Source: an archaeon
GTDB taxonomy: Archaea > Asgardarchaeota > Heimdallarchaeia > Heimdallarchaeales > Kariarchaeaceae
Direction of reading: 5' to 3'
NCBI GenBank assembly: GCA_024280435.1
Contig: JAJRQD010000161.1
Span: forward strand, 1 to 51,583
DNA: 51,583 nt
The notes below the pieces were generated by a model, which did no database searches, was not told the origin of the DNA, and worked only from the letters and a program-made list of their open reading frames with translations. Below, one piece after another: positions 7,323 to 15,011 of this stretch (position 1 is the stretch's first letter; each line of letters opens with the position of its first letter). Both the position numbers and the translations under genes were made by a program.

Positions 7323-10300
7323 ATGAAATTAACAAATCCCAGATTTGCCTCTCTAATGGCAATCATAGCATTGCTAGTCTATGTGGCATTAAATATCATG
7401 GTAGAGGAATTAGAAATTGGAATTAGATTAGGTTTACTAGTACTTATCAGTATATTTATTGGTCTAGCAGCATTTAATTTTGCAGCTAATGAGATGAAAG
7501 AGACGGCAGGGGTTAGTTTTACACTAGAATTGGGATTTAAAAAAATAATTGCGATCTTGTTTTTCAGTTTATTTCTCATTATTGGCTATGATATGTTCGT
7601 GATCTTCATTGTGCAGATGTTTAATCCTTCAAGCACTTTGAACATCACTGAATTAGCTATTGCCATGGTATCAATCTCAGTATTTTTTATTACCATCTAT
7701 CCATTCTTCCAGTTGCTAAATCTTGCAAGAGAGGGAGAGCAATCCAGTATTCCCTCTGAATTTGTAATTGAGAAGATGGTTGAGAAGATAGCACGGGCAA
7801 TCAATTCACCATTCCTTGCAGGTGTAATACTCTATGGGATACTGTATATAGGCCCCATAGTTATCATTAATGAGGTAATCAATGATCAGGTTCTATCTAT
7901 TTTTATCTGGTCTATACTTCTTCCTTTGATCAGCGTATCAGCACTTGCAGGTGCAGGTATTGGGGAAGATCTGATACGATTGAGATTGGTAAAAAATCCA
8001 TTCACAGATCTCAAGAAACTAGGATTACCAAAAATATCCATCACTAAGTTGAAATTTGAGACAGGCGGTTTATTTTTGATAATACTGGCAATACAGGTAA
8101 TCATTACCACCTTCTATTTTGGAATGATGGGATTATACCAGGCAGCAGGTGGAAAACAGGTAATTGCAGGTACAATTCCCATGCTAACATTATTTATCGC
8201 ACTACTCAACAAAGGCAGGGGTGCCACCAAAGAGATCACACAGGTATGGAAAGAGACTGGATTCAAAGTATCAATATACCAACTATTTCTTCCCATATTT
8301 GTATTTCTTGGCGTTATACTCTCATCCATTCTAGAGGTATTTATTAATAACCCAGTGGGATTGTTCACAGATATCGGCCTAGATAAGCATATACAGCTGA
8401 TTGCAGGCTTTCTTGCCATACAGAATTTTGTACTGGTATTCACTGCACTATATATATACAAGACAACTCCAGCTACTGCCGAGAGAAGATTAATCGCAGA
8501 GATACCGGAATTTCATCAACTAGAGGATGGTACTCCTGATATCAAAGGATATTTGTATATGTATAAAAAGCTAAAATCAGATAGAGCAGTGGAAAACCTG
8601 TTGAAAGTCATATCCAAAATGATAAGAAAAGATATAGCACAATTTGTGCTATTAAAAGACCTGTTGAAGGAAACCCTCAGTACAGGTAGTGCCAGAATAC
8701 AGACAGCAGCCAGTGAGACTGTATATACCATAGTTGAAAAGATAGATACTGTTGATGATGATCTGCTAGAGCTTGCCAAAATAGCTATCAATTCAGAACA
8801 TTCAGGTTCAAGAATTTATGGTATCAGATCTTACAAAATTCTGATTTCTAGAACAGATGATGGATTATTAAAAGAGAGATTGATCAAGGATATTTCGGAT
8901 AAGCTGAATGATGATGATAATGTGGTTGCATGGGATACAGGTATAATATTGCAGAAGATAATTGAGGAAGATGAGGCATATCGTTCCTTTGTACTGGCAC
9001 ATGTAAGCAATATTTTATTGAATACTGATAAAAAAACTGCTATTACCTCCATAAATCGCCTGTTTACCAAAATGGCATCAAATTCCCAGAAAGCAGGACA
9101 GATGGCCATATCTGTTTTATCAACAAGATTAGCAAGTAAAGATATTAAAAATATTGACAATCTGATACTGGCAATCCGATCTATACTCAGGGGTAATCCT
9201 CAGCTTGCAGTTGATCTTATTGATATAGTGGCAATGGGTACTATGGATCCAGATATACAGCAGAGAAAACAGAGCTATATTGTACTGATCAATCTTGCAG
9301 AGTATTCAGAGGGTATTGACAAAGAGATTATCAATCTTGTATTACAGGGCATTAATGATGAATCTGAGGAAATACAGGAGCTATCATACTCAGCACTCAA
9401 GAATGAGGTGAAAAATTCACCAGAACATATAAAAGAGGTATACACAATAATAAATACTATATTCATAGACCTCAGAGGAGTAGCCCTAATTGGTGCACTC
9501 GAGGTATTGGAAGCCATTGTAATGTATGATAACAATTTATCTACGCAGATTTTCAGCCTGATTGAGAATGCAGTAAAGTCTAGTAATGATATTGTCAGAG
9601 CAAAAATATTGAAAATATTCACAAGTATAATTGAAACAAATCATGATCTTGCAGATGAAGTATACAGAATATGCGAGAAGATAATTGGAGATCAGAATGA
9701 GGATGTTAGACAGAATGCCATCTACGCCATGGGGCAGGCGGTAAGTGCTCAACCATCATTATCAAGAGTTGTTTACAGAAGAATCAATTCAGCCAGAAAT
9801 GATTCTTCTTTCAAAGTACAGTTAGCTGCGATTGAGGCATTGGGATTTGTTGCATTTGCGGATAAATCATTCTCTGATGAGATATCTCATAATCTGAAGC
9901 CATTGCTCAATGATAATAACTGGCGAGTAAGAATGGCATCTTTCAATGGTATATTTGCAGCTTCCAAGAGTAGAAAAGATCTGCAGGAAGAACTGGTGCA
10001 TCTGACAATAGTAGCTCTTAATGATCCGGATCAACTAGTTAGAGAGAGTGCATTCGATTCGATAAATTGGCTAGTGACAAATTATAGGCCCTCTGCAGAG
10101 ATAATTGTTAAGGAGATCACAAAGCAGGTGAAAAAAGTAGATGATGAGGTATTAAATGCGTTTTGTAATTCGCTTGAGATCATTGCAGAGAGAAAATTAT
10201 CGCTACTTGAGAAGATAGTACCGCTATTAGAACGCGGATTCAACTCTTATGATGCATCCACCAGAAACAGTGCATTGAATGCATTGAATGCAGTTATGAG

Positions 10301-10583
10301 TAAACTATCAAAAGCAAGAGAGCCATCAAAAGAGATGCATAAAGTATTGAACAGGATGGTTACAAATCTACTAAAGGCTGCAAATAACTCAAATTCAGGT
10401 GTTAGGCGTAATTCATATGAGGGTTTAACCACTATCTGTGTTGCGGTACCTCTTTTCAAAGTGGCCTCTCGTGCAAGAAGATCACTTAACACGGCATTGA
10501 AAGCTGAGAAAGATGTGGGATTGATCACTATGCTTGAAAGAGCAGTAATCAGAGCTAGAGTACCAATGGATTACAAAAAATAA
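7323..10583 (+). CDS. Large membrane protein with C-terminal HEAT-like repeats
   Basis: A 1086-residue protein of unknown function. Residues 1 to about 385 are hydrophobic, with roughly ten predicted membrane helices in two blocks separated by a loop. From about 395 to the end the sequence is wholly helical, with repeated pairs of the form DxxxxVRxxAIxALG or DSSFKVQLAAIEALG, typical of HEAT/armadillo repeats (for example NEDVRQNAIYAMGQ, DNNWRVRMASFNGI, DDQLVRESAFDSI-like units). Such solenoids are protein-binding scaffolds, so the protein probably gathers partners at the cytoplasmic face of the membrane. It is divergently transcribed from the metal operon, but nothing shows a shared function. 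Its stop codon is one base from a 32-bp inverted repeat. Confidence 0.88.
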   Translation: MKLTNPRFASLMAIIALLVYVALNIMVEELEIGIRLGLLVLISIFIGLAAFNFAANEMKETAGVSFTLELGFKKIIAILFFSLFLIIGYDMFVIFIVQMFNPSSTLNITELAIAMVSISVFFITIYPFFQLLNLAREGEQSSIPSEFVIEKMVEKIARAINSPFLAGVILYGILYIGPIVIINEVINDQVLSIFIWSILLPLISVSALAGAGIGEDLIRLRLVKNPFTDLKKLGLPKISITKLKFETGGLFLIILAIQVIITTFYFGMMGLYQAAGGKQVIAGTIPMLTLFIALLNKGRGATKEITQVWKETGFKVSIYQLFLPIFVFLGVILSSILEVFINNPVGLFTDIGLDKHIQLIAGFLAIQNFVLVFTALYIYKTTPATAERRLIAEIPEFHQLEDGTPDIKGYLYMYKKLKSDRAVENLLKVISKMIRKDIAQFVLLKDLLKETLSTGSARIQTAASETVYTIVEKIDTVDDDLLELAKIAINSEHSGSRIYGIRSYKILISRTDDGLLKERLIKDISDKLNDDDNVVAWDTGIILQKIIEEDEAYRSFVLAHVSNILLNTDKKTAITSINRLFTKMASNSQKAGQMAISVLSTRLASKDIKNIDNLILAIRSILRGNPQLAVDLIDIVAMGTMDPDIQQRKQSYIVLINLAEYSEGIDKEIINLVLQGINDESEEIQELSYSALKNEVKNSPEHIKEVYTIINTIFIDLRGVALIGALEVLEAIVMYDNNLSTQIFSLIENAVKSSNDIVRAKILKIFTSIIETNHDLADEVYRICEKIIGDQNEDVRQNAIYAMGQAVSAQPSLSRVVYRRINSARNDSSFKVQLAAIEALGFVAFADKSFSDEISHNLKPLLNDNNWRVRMASFNGIFAASKSRKDLQEELVHLTIVALNDPDQLVRESAFDSINWLVTNYRPSAEIIVKEITKQVKKVDDEVLNAFCNSLEIIAERKLSLLEKIVPLLERGFNSYDASTRNSALNALNAVMSKLSKAREPSKEMHKVLNRMVTNLLKAANNSNSGVRRNSYEGLTTICVAVPLFKVASRARRSLNTALKAEKDVGLITMLERAVIRARVPMDYKK

Positions 10584-10584
10584 A

Positions 10585-10616
10585 TTCATGAGAGTTACAC
10601 CTCGTGTTTCAACTGT
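10585..10616. repeat. 32-bp inverted repeat, left copy
   Basis: This segment is the exact reverse complement of 11732-11763. The copy begins one base after the stop codon of the HEAT gene. On the plus strand it encodes ESYTSCFNC from 10590, the start of a TnpB-type zinc ribbon. Confidence 0.95.
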
Positions 10617-10745
10617 AAGAAAGGCAAACAGAGTACACAGGTGCAATAACTGTAGAGATATATTAATGGAGCAATAATGGTAACCCGAGAGAATGTATTG
10701 CATTCAATGGAGACATCAGCAGAGCGTGTGAAATCCACAACTTAA
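10587..10745 (+). pseudogene. Degenerate TnpB (IS605 OrfB/IS1341-type) C-terminal remnant
   Basis: Three overlapping short frames together resemble the C-terminal end of TnpB. Frame from 10587 reads HESYTSCFNCKK, like the YTSxxCxxCG start of the TnpB zinc ribbon. The next frame reads KANRVHRCNNCRDILMEQ, like the second CxxC half that precedes DRDxNxARNI in intact proteins. The third, from 10677 to TAA at 10745, reads ENVLHSMETSAERVKSTT, like a TnpB tail. Two frameshifts and the missing catalytic part make it non-functional. No stretch encoding the RuvC core is present. The identification rests on short motifs. Confidence 0.6.
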
Positions 10746-10809
10746 AATTTGTATGTACAAGTAAGATGATTACAATAACTTATTATTTATCAAAGCATGA
10801 AATAAGAAT

Positions 10810-11613
10810 ATGATAAAAGATAAAGCCTCATTTCTTATTGGAGAAGCTTTCGATAGTAATCTCAAGGCGTATCTCAGACATATAGCAGATGATTTCATTG
10901 AGAAAGAGGGATACTTTCGTGCTTATTCGGGTATTAAACATCCAAATCACAATATTTTCTATCAAGATGTGATAAAACAGGATAATCTTGAGAAGATACT
11001 AGATGAGACAATTGAGTATTTCTCTGAAAAAGGAGTTCCATTCACCTGGTGGGTCAGTGATGAGACAATTAATGAGAATATAAAAAAAACACTCACTAAA
11101 AAGCTCAGACCATATGGTGAGATGCTTGGCCTTGCAATCAATCTTGAGGATCTGAAAAAAGGGTTTGACAAACCAAATGCATTGTATGTTGATTTTCTCA
11201 AAAATAATGCAAATATTAAGGAATGGACAAGAATTGTTGCACAGTACTTTGGATTAAGAAATAATGATACCCGATTAATAGATGATAAGCTGGAAAAGTA
11301 TGATCTTAGTGATAAGAACCTTGGGTTCAAAAAATTCATGGCATATCTTTCTGGAGAGGCAGTTGCTGCATGTACAATGATGACTGGTGATAAAGTAGCT
11401 GCTATATTTGATGATGAGGTGATACCTTATTATTCCAAATATAATCCATTCATACTCTCAATAATCTATTATCCACTGAAGAAGGCAATTGAAATGGGAT
11501 ATCATGTTGGTTTAGGTATTGTGGATACCAAGAGGATAAATTATTACAAGATACTTGGATTTGAAGAGCGGTACAAATATCACAAATTTGTATTTGTACC
11601 TAGAAGAAAATAG
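10810..11613 (+). CDS. GNAT-family N-acetyltransferase-like protein
   Basis: A 267-residue protein with a two-part layout. The N-terminal half contains VPFTWWVSDETINENIKKTL, a motif typical of GNAT proteins with an inactive-looking N-lobe. The C-terminal half has the strands of the acetyl-CoA fold (AVAACTMMTGDKVAAIFDDEVIPYY) and the closing motif RINYYKILGFEERYKYHKF, where Tyr-x-x-Leu-Gly-Phe marks the end of the GNAT fold. The substrate is unknown. The gene stands alone between two copies of a 32-bp inverted repeat, with a TnpB remnant upstream and tandem repeats downstream, so it may have arrived or been duplicated with a mobile element. Start ATG at 10810. Confidence 0.75.
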   Translation: MIKDKASFLIGEAFDSNLKAYLRHIADDFIEKEGYFRAYSGIKHPNHNIFYQDVIKQDNLEKILDETIEYFSEKGVPFTWWVSDETINENIKKTLTKKLRPYGEMLGLAINLEDLKKGFDKPNALYVDFLKNNANIKEWTRIVAQYFGLRNNDTRLIDDKLEKYDLSDKNLGFKKFMAYLSGEAVAACTMMTGDKVAAIFDDEVIPYYSKYNPFILSIIYYPLKKAIEMGYHVGLGIVDTKRINYYKILGFEERYKYHKFVFVPRRK

Positions 11614-11673
11614 GAACTACTTTACATTTACCTCCACAGCTATTGTACCTGTATAGCCCCCAGTTTATCTTTC

Positions 11674-11737
11674 TTATAATTCCACAGTTTTATAATTCCA
11701 CAGTTTTATAGTTCAACAGTTTTATAATTCAACAGTT
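11674..11737. repeat. Four tandem copies of a 16-bp repeat
   Basis: Units of the form TTATAATTCCACAGTT lie at 11674-11689, 11690-11705, 11706-11721 and 11722-11737. The first two are identical; the last two vary at one or two positions (TTCAACAGTT). The last unit runs into the right inverted repeat, sharing its inner ACAGTT, which suggests the array grew from the end of that repeat. Confidence 0.95.
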
Positions 11738-11763
11738 GAAACACGAGGTGTAACTCTCATGAA
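11732..11763. repeat. 32-bp inverted repeat, right copy
   Basis: Exact reverse complement of 10585-10616. It overlaps the stop codon of the TPR-longin gene (TGA at 11757-11759), so the last codons of that gene (Phe-Ser-stop) lie inside the repeat. On the minus strand it again reads ESYTSCFNC followed by a stop. Confidence 0.95.
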
Positions 11764-13634
11764 AAACTGTGCTGATTTATTTTATACAATAATTTTTCAG
11801 TATCAATATCACCTTCTAGATCAACAGAAATCTCATCAACAAGATTATTAAATCTCTCAACACCTGTGAATGATGCCGTCGAATCAAAACAGTAAATTAT
11901 TCGGTGATTATTTATCTCTCTAAACAGAATATATGCACTACCGAATTTCAGACGCTCTAATTTGAATTCTTTTCTGCCAAGGAAATTTCCAATGAATGAA
12001 TCTATTGTGCTGAGAAGTGATGCGATATATTCCTTATCAATAGGAAAAGCCTCATCAAGTATTTTTGTTATCAAATGGTTATCATCGCTATCAACTATCA
12101 AAAATACTATGGGATTGATATCCACAATATCAAAAGACTTTACTCTTGATTGAAGAAGATCTGCGATATAATTCTCCAGTTCAATCTCCTGTATTCGCTC
12201 AATTAGGTCCTCATTTGATGCGAATGAAACATCCTCCATGTAGTGTTCAAGCAATGAATCATATTCATTAGATATCTTTATCTGCATCTCCTTATAGCTA
12301 TTTTTTACTGCAATATCAAATGCATTGCTCAACACCTCATATGCATAATTGATATTCATTTCAAGACGAGCCAGTTTAGATTCTATAATCAATGATTCTA
12401 CAAGAAGAGTATTGGAGAAACTATTTTTATGCTCTATTCTCAGTAGCTTCATTATATTGTATAATTCATCAATTACATCCTTGTTGGTTGAGAATTTGAA
12501 TTCTGAGAATAGCATATATGTGAGGTTGAGAACAGCATATACGAATAGAGAGTAATCCAGTATTTCCTGTGTAGCAATCTCTTTGAATGTTTTCTGTGCT
12601 TTTGCACGATCTATTAGGCGATCGCCATCTTTCTGATAGCTTGCCCAGCATAATTTGTGGTACAGATCGATCATCACAGAGCTAGAATTTTTATGTATGT
12701 GATCAATATGCTCCAGAAAAGGATGAATTGCATCTACTTTATTATTCAGAGTATACACTCTGATTATATCAAAAATAATCTGTGAGGTATAGTAATCATT
12801 ATCCAGCATCTGAAATAGGAAAAAACTCTCATTCAGATAGGTCATTGCATTATCAACCTCATTTATCTTATTATGAAGCAAGCCCAATGCTTTTGTGATC
12901 AATGCCTGTGTACGTACACATGATTTTTTTATTCCTATCTCAAGGCCTTTAGTGTAATAGTTCAATGCATCTGTCATCTGCCCTGTGAATTCTGATAATC
13001 TACCCAAATTGAATAATGTAGTTGCAAGAGCAAGTTCCTCCTGTTCATTATCCTCTCTCATTATTTTTGCCTGATTAAGATTGATCAGAGCATCCTCATA
13101 CAGCCCCATATCCAGGTGTATCAAGCCATTTGCATTGTAGCAGAGCGATAATAACCGGGTATCATTGAGCATCTCAGCCTGTGCAAAGCTCTCATAGAAA
13201 TATTCAAGAGATACATCCAACTCTCCTAGAAAACGGTAGTAAGCTCCTTTCAGATGCTTCAGCTTGGAGAATAATATCAGGTTCACCTCATCCTCAAGGT
13301 TCTTACGATTGAAGAGTATCTCCTCTGCCTCTAATATCACCTCAAGTAACTCCTCTAGTTTATACCATTTCCATAAGATACTGCTCTTTGTGATCATAGC
13401 CTCTAGTCTTAATTGTTCATCTTTTCGTATATCTGCAAGATGAATAAGGTCATTACTTATATCCACTGCAATGCTGTAATTTCCAAGAAGATCATTAATT
13501 CTAAATAATAGCTGGTAGTAGGTGACTACCTCGTTGTAAGTGTAGTTGACTAATTTTTTTTCAAATTCAAGCATCTTTTTGGCTTCTTTCAATTCACCTT
13601 TTTCAATTTTCAACCGAATTGTATCTAAATCCAT
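11757..13634 (-). CDS. TPR-repeat protein with C-terminal longin/roadblock-like domain
   Basis: Residues 1 to about 480 are helical pairs of tetratricopeptide type, with good matches such as LSLCYNANGLIHLDMGLYEDA and LGRLSEFTGQMTDALNYYTKG. Residues about 495-610 form a mixed alpha/beta domain beginning NPIVFLIVDSDDNHLITKIL, then a helix (EYIASLLSTIDSFIGNF), then strands KFGSAYILFREINNHRIIYCFD. This order resembles longin/roadblock-like platforms that are numerous in Asgard archaea, where they are thought to work with small GTPases. No GTPase gene is in this window. The annotated start is the ATG at 13634; a TTG lies one codon earlier. The 3' end is inside an inverted repeat, so the last residues may have been altered by its insertion. 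Confidence 0.82.
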   Translation of the reverse strand: MDLDTIRLKIEKGELKEAKKMLEFEKKLVNYTYNEVVTYYQLLFRINDLLGNYSIAVDISNDLIHLADIRKDEQLRLEAMITKSSILWKWYKLEELLEVILEAEEILFNRKNLEDEVNLILFSKLKHLKGAYYRFLGELDVSLEYFYESFAQAEMLNDTRLLSLCYNANGLIHLDMGLYEDALINLNQAKIMREDNEQEELALATTLFNLGRLSEFTGQMTDALNYYTKGLEIGIKKSCVRTQALITKALGLLHNKINEVDNAMTYLNESFFLFQMLDNDYYTSQIIFDIIRVYTLNNKVDAIHPFLEHIDHIHKNSSSVMIDLYHKLCWASYQKDGDRLIDRAKAQKTFKEIATQEILDYSLFVYAVLNLTYMLFSEFKFSTNKDVIDELYNIMKLLRIEHKNSFSNTLLVESLIIESKLARLEMNINYAYEVLSNAFDIAVKNSYKEMQIKISNEYDSLLEHYMEDVSFASNEDLIERIQEIELENYIADLLQSRVKSFDIVDINPIVFLIVDSDDNHLITKILDEAFPIDKEYIASLLSTIDSFIGNFLGRKEFKLERLKFGSAYILFREINNHRIIYCFDSTASFTGVERFNNLVDEISVDLEGDIDTEKLLYKINQHSFS

Positions 13635-13818
13635 CAAGAAACCTTCTTATAAAGAAATAATAATTAGTAATTAATTAAATCAACCTATCTTGTGATTAAA
13701 TATTGTATGCTAATTTTTTACTCTTTGAAAAACTTGTAAAAAATATGTAAAATGTTTTTGGATTATCTCAAGTTTTAAAACTTAAAAATACTACATAATT
13801 ATTAGAAGGAATCAATCA

Positions 13819-14298
13819 ATGCAAGAATTGGATAAAAATGAGATTCACAAGGGATTAAGTCATACTTCAGTTGAGTTATCCTATAAATTCTGGGGATTAA
13901 AAAGAAAACAGATAACAGTAACACCAGAGGATGGTGGGCTCTCACCTCTAGAGATACTAGTGATCATGAGGCAGAGTGCAGAGATCTATACTGCAAGAGT
14001 TGAGAGAATTGTCAGAAATGAGGATATGGATAATTTACCCAAATTACATGATTTTGATGAGAAAAAATTGATGCGAAGAATTGATCTTGAAGAGGAGACA
14101 CCAAAAGCCAATATCAATATATTCATGGCTGCAAGATCAGATATGTTGAATCTCATTTCTTTTGATGATGATGTATGGGAGAAAAAGAAATGCTTGCATG
14201 AGACCAAGGGTGTGATGACATTACAAGAATTACTTGCGGATCTTGTTATAAGAGAAAGAGCTTATCTTGATAAATTGAATGAATTACTACCTGAGTAG
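13819..14298 (+). CDS. DinB-like four-helix-bundle protein
   Basis: A 159-residue helical protein. The layout, with GLSPLEILVIMRQSAEIYTARVERIV as the first bundle helix and a final helix after GVMTLQELLADLVIRERAYLDKLNEL, resembles the DinB/YfiT-like superfamily. Those proteins often bind a metal through three histidines and act as thiol-dependent transferases. Here the expected helix histidines are not at their usual places (MRQSAE instead of HLxxxE; VIRERAYLDKL instead of xxHxxHLxQL), so the metal site is probably absent. It is divergent from the TPR gene and stands alone. Function unknown. Confidence 0.6.
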   Translation: MQELDKNEIHKGLSHTSVELSYKFWGLKRKQITVTPEDGGLSPLEILVIMRQSAEIYTARVERIVRNEDMDNLPKLHDFDEKKLMRRIDLEEETPKANINIFMAARSDMLNLISFDDDVWEKKKCLHETKGVMTLQELLADLVIRERAYLDKLNELLPE

Positions 14299-14392
14299 AT
14301 TTATTAGAATCAAAAAACTTCACAAGAAGTACATTTCACTGTAATAATACATTACTTAATTTTGCAGTAGCATATAATTCTAAATAGCAATT

Positions 14393-14956
14393 TTAATCCA
14401 TATGAAAGATCAAACTAACTAAAAGAATAATTGTGAATAGCCACTGTCTATGTAACGCCATAGTTAGTTTTCTTGTTGCTTTGTTCTCCCATATCAGTGC
14501 AACTCTCTGCCAGATAATATATCCAGATACTGATAGAATCAGCATAGCAGTTGCAGCCACTATTCCTGTAAATATTGCACCAGATTCACCTGAGAATTTT
14601 AAAGTTGTAAAATCAAACACCATAAATCCATGAACAAATGCCAAGATGGTGGCAATTATATTTACCAAGAAATGAAATACCATCAATGGTTTGCGAGTTT
14701 TTCTATATATATCTTTAATCTGACCCTTGAGCTCTTTCTGATCCTCTTTGAGATAGCGTTGGGAATAGATATATGTTCGTTTCAACAGTACATATGAGAA
14801 ACCCATGAACATCAGAGCAAATGCAGCAACACCAGTCCCCTCAAATGCATCATTCTCGATCTCACCTCCCTCAAAATCATCATTATCTGCGATAACAGTG
14901 AATACAGAGAATAATAGTGAGAATAATAGTAAACATAGTAAATATCTATTTTTCAT
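14393..14956 (-). CDS. Signal-peptide four-helix membrane protein with paired histidines, putative di-heme cytochrome b
   Basis: A signal peptide (MKNRYLLCLLLFSLLFSVFTVIA) and a short acidic stretch (DNDDFEGGEIENDAFEG) precede four membrane helices. Counting from the ATG at 14968, helix 2 has His99 and His113 and helix 4 has His173 and His189. Helices 2 and 4 run in the same direction, so the histidines would face each other at two levels. This is the bis-heme arrangement of cytochrome b561/ferric-reductase-like membrane domains. The gene follows AlaRS by 43-55 bp on the same strand. I prefer the start at 14956 because it gives a compact signal peptide. The heme proposal is inference from histidine spacing only. 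Confidence 0.65.
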   Translation of the reverse strand: MKNRYLLCLLLFSLLFSVFTVIADNDDFEGGEIENDAFEGTGVAAFALMFMGFSYVLLKRTYIYSQRYLKEDQKELKGQIKDIYRKTRKPLMVFHFLVNIIATILAFVHGFMVFDFTTLKFSGESGAIFTGIVAATAMLILSVSGYIIWQRVALIWENKATRKLTMALHRQWLFTIILLVSLIFHMD

Positions 14957-15011
14957 AATACATATCATTCTTATACAGTTTTTAATTTTTTCTTAATGTG
15001 AATATTCTAAA

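Noticed and set aside
10587-10677. Small 29-codon gene starting MRVTPRVSTV with a CxxC motif.
   Set aside because: The overlapping frames read better as a broken TnpB zinc ribbon, and half of the frame lies inside the inverted repeat.
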